Assembly: GCA_020426505.1 (NCBI GenBank) | Contig: JAGQPX010000018.1 | Location: 1-37,000, forward strand | Reading direction: 5' to 3' | DNA: 37,000 nucleotides | From: Planctomycetaceae bacterium | GTDB lineage: Bacteria > Planctomycetota > Planctomycetia > Planctomycetales > Planctomycetaceae | Shown: positions 18,176 to 25,821 of the stretch, one piece after another | How the letters are laid out: each line of letters begins with the position of its first letter | Numbering within the stretch: the first letter of the stretch is position 1 | Made by a program: the position numbers and the translations under genes | Notes under the pieces: model-generated | Database searches by the model: none | What the model was told of the DNA's origin: nothing | The model's input: the letters and a program-made list of their open reading frames with translations, nothing else

Positions 18176-18245
18176 GGAATAGTAAGTAGGGAGTAGGCTC
18201 TCGATCGACCTCATCATTACTCCCTATTCCCTACTCCCTATTCGC
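18168..18245. repeat. 28-bp inverted repeat (GGGAATAG/CTATTCCC type)
   Basis: Arms 18168-18195 and 18218-18245 match at 24 of 28 positions around a 22-base loop. Each arm is built from 7-nt phrases such as GGGAATA and GGGAGTA. The left arm contains the TAG stop (18173-18175) of the sigma factor gene. There is no T-tract, so it is not a classical terminator. Confidence 0.8.
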
Positions 18246-18338
18246 TACTCCCTTCCCGAAATTTTCTGTGAGGCGCCCCGCCACCAGACGTCGCATTACC
18301 CGGTACCGGCCACGTATGCTTAATCTGGAGCCATGCCG

Positions 18339-21300
18339 ATGTCTGACGAATCTGCGAACGCACCGATCAAACCTGATCCACAGTCGATCGAGGGGCTGTT
18401 CCTCGCGGCGTTGGGGCACTCCTCGCCTGCGGAGCGTGAGGCATTTCTCGCCGAGGCGTGCGGGGAGGATGCGGAGCGACGCAGGCGGATTGAGGCCCTG
18501 CTTCGTGCGTATGACGATGCGGGCAGTTTTCTGGAACACTCGCCTGTCAGCTCACAACTCGCCGATTCGTTCAACCTCGAATTCCTCACGCCGTCCGACG
18601 ATCCCGGCCTCATCGGCACACTCGGACCGTACGAGGTGTTCGAGGTCCTCGGGCGCGGCGGGATGGGGATCGTCTTCCGTGCCCGTGACCCCAAGCTCAA
18701 CCGCGTCGTGGCGATCAAGGTCCTCGCCCCGGAACTGGCTGCCAACCCGAACGCCCGCCGTCGCTTCCTGCGCGAAGCTCAAGCCGCAGCCGCGATCAGT
18801 CACCCGCACGTGGTCACGATCCACGCGGTCGATGAAGGAGTTGAGAGCGGAGAGACAAGAGCGGAGAGCCGACCGCAGAATGCTCTCCCCTCTCCGCCCT
18901 CCGCTCTCCCCTACCTGGTCATGGAATGCATCGTCGGTCAGACGTTGCAACAGAAGCTCGACAAACAGGGCTCGCTTCGCCTCACCGAGACGCTGCGGAT
19001 TGGTCAGCAGATCGCAGAGGGACTGGCTGCCGCTCACAAGCAGGGGCTGATCCATCGCGACATTAAACCGGCCAACATCCTGCTGGAGAACGGCGTCGAA
19101 CGAGTGAAGATCACTGACTTCGGCCTCGCCCGGGCCGCGGACGATGTGAGCATCACCCGCACGGGCGAAGTCAGCGGTACGCCCCAGTACATGTCCCCCG
19201 AACAGGCGACGGGCGAACCGGTCGACCATCGCAGCGACCTGTTCAGCCTCGGCTGTGTCCTCTACGCGATGTGCACGGGCCGCTCCCCCTTCCGCGCGAC
19301 GACCCTCGCAGCCGCCATCCGCCGCGTCTGCGACGACACCCCCCGTCCCATCGCCGAACTTAATCAGGAGACGCCCCAGTGGCTGATCGCGATCATCGAC
19401 CAACTGCTGGAGAAGAACCCCGACGCTCGCATCCAGTCCGCCAATGAAGTTGCCCACTTACTGGGTGACCACCTCGCCGGCGTGCAACAGGTGGCGTCAA
19501 CAAGAGTCATCGAACGTTCCGCCCAAGCCACTCGCCGACGGCACGAGGCAACTGAGGCAGTGACAAAGGTTCGCAGTTCTCTCTTGAGTGTCGACGGTCT
19601 GATTCTGTTGTCGCTGGTGCTCTTTGCTTTCACCGGGACCGCCCTTGCGTTCGTGCAAGTTTCCGCTGGTCCTCTGGACCTATCTCCAATCCGAGGCAAC
19701 GACTTTCGTGTGATTGCGGTTCCTGTTCTCGTCCTCGCTGGCGTGTTGTTGATCATCGGTTTGGCTCTGAAGTTTGTGAACTTCACCCTGAAAGGAGTCT
19801 CTGAAGACAGCGAAAGAATGAGTGATTGGCTCGGCATCACACCGGAACGTGACCGCCTCGCCAGGGGATTGACAATCAGCGGACTGGCTGTATTTGCTGC
19901 GACCTTTCTGTGCCCCATTGCTGTCACGAACGGACTGATTCCCGAGCCACCGTTTGATCAGCGTTACAGCCTCCGGAATCCGCTCGTGCTCATGGCGATT
20001 TTGTCTGGAGTCCTGCTCGTTTCTGGGATCACGTTGGGTCGATACATCCTTAGGCCGATTCCGGATCTGTTCCGGGCCCTCATCCGTCCGCCTGCTGCGC
20101 CGCGAGGTCAGCAGCCATCGTCTGCTGCACCTCGAAGTCTGCATACCTGGGCACGACGATTGATGTGGGTTGGCCTGCTGCTCATTGCTTTGCCCTGGCT
20201 GCCGATCTTTTATGGGTTGATTGTCGGCGACGGTGACCCGATGCAGTTTGGGGGATCGTTCGTGCCGGTCGGTTTGGGTTTCGGCCTGTTGGCAGTGACC
20301 GCTGGTTGGGTCACGAAGCTCGTCGCCCATTCCACCGAGGGACCGGACAAGGTCTCGCGAGTGAGCCTGTGGAACGTCTTTGGATTGGGACTTCTTGTCT
20401 GTGTCGCACTGGCAGTGATTGCGTATGTGGTGAGATCGAAAAGTCCGGAACAGATTGCGGCTAACCGAGCTTCCGCTCTCGCGAAGAACCAGGGAGCGCA
20501 TTACGCGCAAACTCAAAATTCTTCACTCGCTCCACGCCCGGACAGCTCAATCGTGGAGATCAACGGCGGCGTGATTCTGGAGATTGAAGACCCCGGCCTC
20601 ACGGTGCGTTTGTTCGATCCTCGCACGCAGCATGATGCGACGGCCGTCAGACAGGACGGCTTTGCCCCCAGAGGGCAAACGTTCCTGGACGCGTCGGGGA
20701 CCTATCTTGTCCCGACGGGCATGTATGACGTCATGCTCTACGACGACCACGCCGGCTGGATGACCGGCGAAGGTGGTGGCGCTTCATCTACTGTCACCTC
20801 TCGTGTTATCGGCCTGATTCGCATACCCGCTGGACAAGTCACCGTGAAGCCAGGGGAGTTCGCATTGCTGAAAGTCAAACGTGATCTCACACGCTTCATC
20901 GATCAGCCCGACTGGTCACACCAGGAGCTGCATCATTTCCTCTGGGGCAGAGAAAGTGTGACTCGATCGGACAATGGCTCACAGGTTACCTACGAGCAGC
21001 CAATCACATATCTCCTGTCCCAGCCGCAGGCAAAGGTTGTGCAGGCCTTGTTGAAAGCGATGGCTGAAGGGGAACCGGATGTCGAGGCCGACGCACTCGT
21101 CATGGCGAGCCAAGCGCCTGACAACGAATCGAACGTTTCTGCCCCCGAACCATTCGGCGAAATCGAAGAGCAAGCCATCGAAGACTTGCACGAACCGCAG
21201 GCGTTCGATCAGCCTGAACCGTCCGAAGAAGCGAAGCCCGTTGAGGTTGTCGAGGAAGTGACCAGCGTTGAAGGATCGGAGCGTTCTGAAGATGCCGAGG

Positions 21301-22895
21301 AAGCCATTGTTGAAGACGCCGCGAATCACGACACCGCTGTCGCCACGGCGAAACTGCAAGCCATCTTCAACGACGGCAAACACCCCGCGTGGGGCAAGCT
21401 CATCATTCCGGGTGAGTCACCCGGCACCTACCGACTCTGCGAACTGCCGCACCCGGTCGAAGTCCCTGACGTAGAGCCGGAATCATGGAAGTCGTTCGAA
21501 TCCAAACCAATTCGACCACCCTTTGTGCAACAGTCCGTCGTCCCGTCACAGCCAGCCACGGGCGATCGCACGGGCACGCTGACCATCGACATCCAGGACG
21601 ACGGCCTGGTTGTCGCGTTGCGCCGCAAGAGTGCCTTTGGCGGCATCGTGGCCGAGTCCGAATTGCAGGTCACTGAGTACGGTCCAACACAACTCAAACT
21701 CGATCAAGGTGAATACGAGATCCTCATCCGAGACAAACTTTTCGGCTGGGGTGATCGCTTGCAGACACTGACGATCGGAGCGTCTCACACCTTGATGAAC
21801 GTCGACCGGGATTTCGGGCGACTCTCGACCATTGATCCGCTTGGCGTCAAAGCCGGAAAGGTATTCCTTTGGGACGGTGTGCGCTACGGACTCCCACTCG
21901 GCATCGAACGAATTGTCGTTTCGCGGATGTTGCAATCGTTTCAGACGGCAACCCCAGATGTCGCGGAAGAGGAACTCCTTTCACTCCTGACGGCAGAGAA
22001 TCAACGATTCGAGAGGGAGTTCGCTGGTGGTGAATTGTTCAAGGGTGAGCTGAACACTCTGGAGGAAGTGTTCAAAGATCAGAATGTTCGATCACATGAC
22101 ACAACTCCGGCATGGGGCAACCTCGTCATCCCCGGCGAGGCGGAAGGCACGTACCGTCTCGCGCCGCTCGAACGGGGGACGCTCACGATCGAGATCGTCA
22201 ACGAGGGCATGCAGGCAACCGTGAGGCCGGTCGATCCCGAAGTCGATGTAGATTCGCGAATGATCTATGGTGGCTCGAATTCGTGGGAATTGCCACCTGG
22301 GGAATATGAGATTGACATCGCCGATACTCGCGTCGGCTGGGGGTTTATGTCCCCTTCGACGGTCCGTCAGGAGAGTGTCACGCTCGCTGACGGGGACACC
22401 GTTGAGGTGAACATTGATCGGCGTTTGGCTGACTACGTGACTCAACCGAGTTCTCACATGGAAGGTGGGACGGTGTACCCACCAATGTTCAAGTGGTTTC
22501 CCGGTCCATCGCTCGGAGGGGCGAACCTCTCACGGGAGCAAGCTGCGTGTGTGAGTGTGCTCCTGGAGGCGATGGCAGAAGGGCAGGCTGACATCCCTGA
22601 GTCGGAGTTGCTGGATCGCGCCGAAGTCGAAGCGGAGACGATCGGTGAAGTGTTTGACAGTATCGATGATCCTGTAGCACCCCCTTGGCGAAACCTGATC
22701 ATCCCCGGCGAGACCGAAGGCACGTGGCGGCTGAAGCCGCCGCCGGAGGGGGCGTTTAGGGAGAGCGTGAACGACGGCGAGACAGAGAGCGCCGCAGAGC
22801 CGGAGCGTGCAGAGCAAGAAAGTGAGCCACCTCCTCCGCCGATGCCGGAAGAGGAGTTGCCGCCAGGAGAGAAGTTGTCGGCGCACGAGACGTAG
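18339..22895 (+). CDS. Giant membrane Ser/Thr protein kinase with triplicated C-terminal module
   Basis: A protein of 1518 aa. The N-terminal kinase domain (about 97-378) has GRGGMG, ATP-binding lysine about 127 (VAIKV), catalytic HRDIKPAN (Asp about 241) and DFG (about 260), so it should be active. About seven membrane helices follow (residues 420-700). The outer part has three related segments (about 740-920, 1078-1230, 1278-1425), each a beta-rich domain (G-T-L-T-I-x-I, L-x-x-G-x-Y-E-I) followed by a helix resembling LLEAMAEG. An acidic linker follows the first, and a PAWGxLIIPGExxGTYRL signature recurs at about 1016, 1257 and 1448. The tail is Pro/Glu-rich. Residues about 168-190, in the beta4-beta5 loop, are encoded by a palindromic insertion. 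GGAG is better placed for ATG 18339 than for ATG 18333. Probable partner of the upstream sigma factor. Confidence 0.9.
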   Translation: MSDESANAPIKPDPQSIEGLFLAALGHSSPAEREAFLAEACGEDAERRRRIEALLRAYDDAGSFLEHSPVSSQLADSFNLEFLTPSDDPGLIGTLGPYEVFEVLGRGGMGIVFRARDPKLNRVVAIKVLAPELAANPNARRRFLREAQAAAAISHPHVVTIHAVDEGVESGETRAESRPQNALPSPPSALPYLVMECIVGQTLQQKLDKQGSLRLTETLRIGQQIAEGLAAAHKQGLIHRDIKPANILLENGVERVKITDFGLARAADDVSITRTGEVSGTPQYMSPEQATGEPVDHRSDLFSLGCVLYAMCTGRSPFRATTLAAAIRRVCDDTPRPIAELNQETPQWLIAIIDQLLEKNPDARIQSANEVAHLLGDHLAGVQQVASTRVIERSAQATRRRHEATEAVTKVRSSLLSVDGLILLSLVLFAFTGTALAFVQVSAGPLDLSPIRGNDFRVIAVPVLVLAGVLLIIGLALKFVNFTLKGVSEDSERMSDWLGITPERDRLARGLTISGLAVFAATFLCPIAVTNGLIPEPPFDQRYSLRNPLVLMAILSGVLLVSGITLGRYILRPIPDLFRALIRPPAAPRGQQPSSAAPRSLHTWARRLMWVGLLLIALPWLPIFYGLIVGDGDPMQFGGSFVPVGLGFGLLAVTAGWVTKLVAHSTEGPDKVSRVSLWNVFGLGLLVCVALAVIAYVVRSKSPEQIAANRASALAKNQGAHYAQTQNSSLAPRPDSSIVEINGGVILEIEDPGLTVRLFDPRTQHDATAVRQDGFAPRGQTFLDASGTYLVPTGMYDVMLYDDHAGWMTGEGGGASSTVTSRVIGLIRIPAGQVTVKPGEFALLKVKRDLTRFIDQPDWSHQELHHFLWGRESVTRSDNGSQVTYEQPITYLLSQPQAKVVQALLKAMAEGEPDVEADALVMASQAPDNESNVSAPEPFGEIEEQAIEDLHEPQAFDQPEPSEEAKPVEVVEEVTSVEGSERSEDAEEAIVEDAANHDTAVATAKLQAIFNDGKHPAWGKLIIPGESPGTYRLCELPHPVEVPDVEPESWKSFESKPIRPPFVQQSVVPSQPATGDRTGTLTIDIQDDGLVVALRRKSAFGGIVAESELQVTEYGPTQLKLDQGEYEILIRDKLFGWGDRLQTLTIGASHTLMNVDRDFGRLSTIDPLGVKAGKVFLWDGVRYGLPLGIERIVVSRMLQSFQTATPDVAEEELLSLLTAENQRFEREFAGGELFKGELNTLEEVFKDQNVRSHDTTPAWGNLVIPGEAEGTYRLAPLERGTLTIEIVNEGMQATVRPVDPEVDVDSRMIYGGSNSWELPPGEYEIDIADTRVGWGFMSPSTVRQESVTLADGDTVEVNIDRRLADYVTQPSSHMEGGTVYPPMFKWFPGPSLGGANLSREQAACVSVLLEAMAEGQADIPESELLDRAEVEAETIGEVFDSIDDPVAPPWRNLIIPGETEGTWRLKPPPEGAFRESVNDGETESAAEPERAEQESEPPPPPMPEEELPPGEKLSAHET
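18843..18909. repeat. Imperfect palindrome inserted in frame in the kinase domain
   Basis: The left arm (18843-18868, starting GAGAGCGGAGAG) and right arm (about 18883-18909, ending CCGCTCTCC) match at about 21 of 26 positions. It encodes a low-complexity stretch where related kinases go directly from the beta4 HAVDEG-type sequence to LPYLVME. Confidence 0.7.
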
Positions 22896-22954
22896 CGGTG
22901 GCTTCCAGCCGCCGACTCAGACGCCAACGATTCACGGCGGCAAGATGCCTCCGC
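22895..22954. repeat. GCGGTGGC / GCCACCGC-type inverted repeat at a stop codon
   Basis: Arms 22895-22914 and 22935-22954 match at 16 of 20 positions. The first base is the last base of the kinase TAG stop. Confidence 0.65.
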
Positions 22955-23424
22955 TCCGCTTTGTGTGAAAGCAACTCAAAAGAGTGGGTCGGCCGACCCG
23001 TGGTGAGGCCTTTGTGACATCAGGCGGTATGGCCATGCCCGTCCTTCCGCGTGTGTCTGCAGACATGCTTCGCTCGGTGCCATATCAACCAGCGAAGAGG
23101 CCAGCGGTCGGACGGGGTGATCGCGTGAGCATGCTCAGGGCGATCTAACGTCACTGGGGTCCTCAACCTCAACGCAGTCGGTTGCGCGCGGCAGGTTTGG
23201 CCATCCGTTTGTTCACCGCGGAGTCGCTGAGAGGCGGAGGACGCGCGGAGCAATGTTGCCAAAACGCAACGCCGTACATCACGCAGAATCGCGTGTTCAG
23301 ACGGGGTTTTCGTCGGGAGAATCGGGTTATTCGCCACGCCGGGAGACTGCTGAGTTCTAGGCTTGAGAGAGAGATGTCCCCTCGTGGAAACGGAGTGTTT
23401 TGAGCCACAAAGCCTTGGCAGCCG
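22955..23424. other. Gap holding one 36-bp repeat and no recognised gene
   Basis: Apart from the 36-bp repeat at 23215 I find no coding sequence. Open frames here, including one reading LLRASSASQRLRGEQ, are translations of the repeat. The last 170 bases presumably hold the promoter of the PEP-CTERM gene; I see no clear -35/-10 pair. Confidence 0.5.
23215..23250 (+). repeat. 36-bp 4 x 9-nt repeat, copy 4
   Basis: Units ACCGCGGAG, TCGCTGAGA, GGCGGAGGA, CGCGCGGAG: the cleanest copy in the window. This copy lies free in a gap rather than over a stop codon. Confidence 0.8.
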
Positions 23425-24099
23425 ATGAGACAGTCGCTGACCATCCTGATCCTGTGTTGCCTGCCAGCGACGGCTGAGGCGGGGCTGGTGACGTATACGA
23501 TCACTGGCACAGCTGATGTGACCTATGACGGGGTCACGATCAACGACACATCCATCTCCGTCTCCGTACAGATTGACAACACGACCGCAGACTCGCTCGG
23601 CGGTGCGAACCGAGGGTTGTTTTCCGGCGGGACGGGGACGATCACACTGGCTGACTTCGGCATATTCGATGCGGCCCTGCTGGACATCGACTCGGTGCTG
23701 CTCGTCGATAATGGTACGACTGAGCGATTTGCACTCGTCGACTCGTCACAATCCGTGGGGCTCATCGCTCGGAGCGACACGTCGGACGTCATCTCCGATC
23801 CGAACACACTGACGGGGTTCACCGGACCATTCACGCCGGAGTTTTTGGGGCGACGCACGCCTCTCCGACTGGTTGGTGGAACGGCTGTCACATCAATCAC
23901 TTCGCCCTCAGGGTTTACGGTGACCGCGACGCCCGAGCCATCCGGTTTATTGTTGTCGTGTCTTGGAATACTGGGCTTGATCGGGCGTGCTCGACAGAGG
24001 CGTGGACCAACCGCTAACGCTTCGGGCTCTCAGAATGGCGTGACGGAGACATCCACGGCAGAAGCATCAAGCCGACGAGTCCGATCGAGGCGTCAATGA
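23425..24099 (+). CDS. PEP-CTERM sorting-domain protein with appended tail
   Basis: A secreted protein of 224 aa: signal peptide (about 1-19, ending AEA), a beta-rich, Thr/Ser/Asp-rich body of no recognised family, and a PEP-CTERM anchor near residues 168-193. The anchor is TPEPSG, a hydrophobic helix LLLSCLGILGLIG, then the basic cluster RARQRR. Such proteins are processed by an exosortase and often accompany exopolysaccharide loci. Oddity: PEP-CTERM proteins normally end just after the basic cluster, but here about 31 more residues follow (GPTANASGSQNG...). They are encoded by a dispersed repeat and by antisense of the MFS gene, so the original stop has probably been lost. The convergent overlap is 86 bases. 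The body could be extracellular-matrix related. Confidence 0.8.
   Translation: MRQSLTILILCCLPATAEAGLVTYTITGTADVTYDGVTINDTSISVSVQIDNTTADSLGGANRGLFSGGTGTITLADFGIFDAALLDIDSVLLVDNGTTERFALVDSSQSVGLIARSDTSDVISDPNTLTGFTGPFTPEFLGRRTPLRLVGGTAVTSITSPSGFTVTATPEPSGLLLSCLGILGLIGRARQRRGPTANASGSQNGVTETSTAEASSRRVRSRRQ
24012..24033 (-). repeat. Half copy of the AGCCCG-AAGCGTTAGCG element, overlapping two genes
   Basis: On the minus strand it reads CTGAGAGCCCGAAGCGTTAG and gives the MFS gene its last codons (ESPKR) and TAG stop. On the plus strand it encodes part of the PEP-CTERM protein tail. The related full element is at 25749-25821. Confidence 0.75.
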
Positions 24100-25339
24100 A
24101 CAGCGTGGTCGGGTAGCCCCAGCGGACGATCGACTTGCCCTGCCAATTCGCCGTGTAGCTGATGACGAGATTCTGCAGGGCCATGTAGGCGGTAAACTGC
24201 GTTGCTGCGACTTCGGGGGATGTGATGTCCATCATCAAAGCTGAGCGGGTGCCGTACATCAGTCCGTTGACGATGTTGTAGACGATCGTGGTGGCCCAGA
24301 AGGCGCCCGTCAGCAGGTCCGAGGGCACCGGTCGCCCATCCATATTGGGATCGACCGGCATGATCCAACCCTGCTGATGCATGAGCAGCCCTAACATGGC
24401 TGCGGGGATCGCTGTGCAAATCGTGTAGATCGCCAGCATCTTCCGACGCCCGAACCGATCGGAGACGAACCCGCCTCCTACGCAGGCGACCGCGAACACG
24501 ATCGTCGAGATCAGGTTCAGCCATGCGATCTGATCGTCGTTGAGTCCCAATTCGACAGCGAGTGCCGTCTGCAAGGCGAGACCGAGCGCGTACGACCCGG
24601 CCGGCAGCAGACAGTACAGCAGCCCCAGAAAAGCGGCACGATTGAGAAAGAATGATTGGAAAGCCGTCACAAGATAGTCGCGAATCTCACTCACGATGCG
24701 GCCCAACGCATCCCCCTGCCCTGCCGTTTCCTTTGACTGCTCGCGTTGCTCTCGCAACGGCAGTGCGATGAACACGGTCACGGCGAGGAGGCAAGCCGCA
24801 ACAAAGTAAAACGTCTGTGGGAAGGGGACGTATCTCGACAGAAACAGTACGCCCGATCCGCCGATCGCCTGCCCGACAGACGCTCCTGCAAACATGAGCC
24901 CATTGGCGAGGCCCCGTTCGTCCTCGTGAAGCACATTGCAGGCGAGCGCATCGATGGCGACGTCCTGCGTCGCCCCAAATGCGTTGTGCACCATGATCAG
25001 AGTTGTGAACAAGGCGAGCTGTTCGACATAGTCGATCGTGACTCCTGAGAGGAGCGTGGCCGTCATCAGGAGTTGGGCAGCAATGATCCAGACACGTCGA
25101 TGTCCGTATCGCCCGAACGAGACCGTGTCAACGACCGGTCCCACAGCCCACTTGAACGCCCACGGGAGGTAAAGCGTCGCGACAAACGCCCCGATCTTGT
25201 CCGGCTCGACGCCCTGTCTGCGCATCTGGGTGCCGATGGCCGTCGCCGTAAAACCGAGCGGGATGCCTTCAGTCACGTAAAGAAAGAAGAACGCCGTCAG
25301 ACGACCACGACCGGTGGCAAGAAGATTGGGGAGTCTCAT
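24014..25339 (-). CDS. AmpG/PAT-like major facilitator superfamily permease
   Basis: A twelve-helix permease of 441 aa. Features include an N-terminal FFFLYVTEGIPLGFTATAIGTQMRRQGV stretch, the loop GRYGHRRVWIIAAQLL after the second helix (where MFS permeases carry a conserved basic loop) and DRFGRRKMLAIY after helix 8. The YVTEGIPLGF and Q-DVAIDALA patterns resemble AmpG (muropeptide permease) and acetyl-CoA transporter relatives. The substrate is therefore uncertain, though a muropeptide or saccharide is plausible. ATG 25339 was taken as start; it has no clear Shine-Dalgarno, and the upstream sequence is a palindromic repeat. The last residues and the stop come from a dispersed element. It follows the MazG-type gene on the same strand. 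Confidence 0.82.
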   Translation of the reverse strand: MRLPNLLATGRGRLTAFFFLYVTEGIPLGFTATAIGTQMRRQGVEPDKIGAFVATLYLPWAFKWAVGPVVDTVSFGRYGHRRVWIIAAQLLMTATLLSGVTIDYVEQLALFTTLIMVHNAFGATQDVAIDALACNVLHEDERGLANGLMFAGASVGQAIGGSGVLFLSRYVPFPQTFYFVAACLLAVTVFIALPLREQREQSKETAGQGDALGRIVSEIRDYLVTAFQSFFLNRAAFLGLLYCLLPAGSYALGLALQTALAVELGLNDDQIAWLNLISTIVFAVACVGGGFVSDRFGRRKMLAIYTICTAIPAAMLGLLMHQQGWIMPVDPNMDGRPVPSDLLTGAFWATTIVYNIVNGLMYGTRSALMMDITSPEVAATQFTAYMALQNLVISYTANWQGKSIVRWGYPTTLFIDASIGLVGLMLLPWMSPSRHSESPKR

Positions 25340-25341
25340 CA

Positions 25342-25418
25342 AGGAGTCCAGAGTTGAGTGTTCAGAGAGGGAGCATCGCAACGTCACTCTGGACTTTGGA
25401 CACTCAACTCTCAACTTC
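25342..25418. repeat. Palindromic spacer between the MazG-type and MFS genes
   Basis: The phrase AGAGTTGAGTGT near 25350 is complemented by ACACTCAACTCT near 25400, with GTCCAGAG/CTCTGGAC nested inside. The element fills nearly all of the 79 bases between the two genes and starts directly after the MazG-type TAA stop. Confidence 0.65.
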
Positions 25419-25739
25419 TTACGGTTTCTCAGCGTCGCTGCAGATGCAGATCATCTCGCCACAGCCGGGGCAGCCGTTGCCGTATTTGTCGAGCACCGCC
25501 TGCTCCAGATCGACGCCGGCGACGTTAGCGATCGTCGCCAGCCAGGCGAGCACGTCTGCAAACTCCGCAGCCAGTTCCTCCTTCGGCGAGTCATCCCGCA
25601 GAGCGCCGGCCAACTCGCCGATTTCCTCCATCAGCCACATGAACGTGCCATCGACCCCGCGTGCTTCGTCCTTGCGGGAGTACATGGTTTCGATGAGCGA
25701 TTGTAAGTCGCTGAGGGTGAGGGAGCGTTGATCGTTCAT
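25419..25739 (-). CDS. MazG-type nucleotide pyrophosphohydrolase with Cys-rich tail
   Basis: A small all-helical enzyme of 106 aa. The metal-binding motif is E-E-x-x-E (LMEEIGELAGAL) followed by the partner EFADVLAWL, as in MazG/dUTPase-like pyrophosphohydrolases that hydrolyse (d)NTPs to the monophosphate and pyrophosphate. The C-terminus carries a short cysteine cluster (KYGNGCPGCGEMICIC), probably a metal-binding knuckle. The ATG at 25739 fits the domain start; a longer in-frame reading upstream would overlap the TPR gene and is discarded. It is a likely house-cleaning enzyme. The stop abuts a palindromic spacer. Confidence 0.85.
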   Translation of the reverse strand: MNDQRSLTLSDLQSLIETMYSRKDEARGVDGTFMWLMEEIGELAGALRDDSPKEELAAEFADVLAWLATIANVAGVDLEQAVLDKYGNGCPGCGEMICICSDAEKP

Positions 25740-25748
25740 GTGTGCGTT

Positions 25749-25821
25749 CAGAGCCCGAAGCGTGAGCGCCGGGTCCTTGTGATTGTTGGTTCGTGTCCCG
25801 TCGCTAACGCTCCGGGCTCTG
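25749..25821. repeat. Full AGCCCG-AAGCG inverted element (73 bp)
   Basis: The left arm 25749-25768 (CAGAGCCCGAAGCGTGAGCG) and right arm 25802-25821 match at 18 of 20 positions. The right arm provides the final codons (QSPER) and TAG stop of the TPR/gluzincin gene. A half copy lies at 24012. Confidence 0.8.

Noticed and set aside
23020..23337. Open frame encoding LLRASSASQRLRGEQ
   Set aside because: This is a translation of the 36-bp repeat on the minus strand; no ribosome-binding site and no family features.
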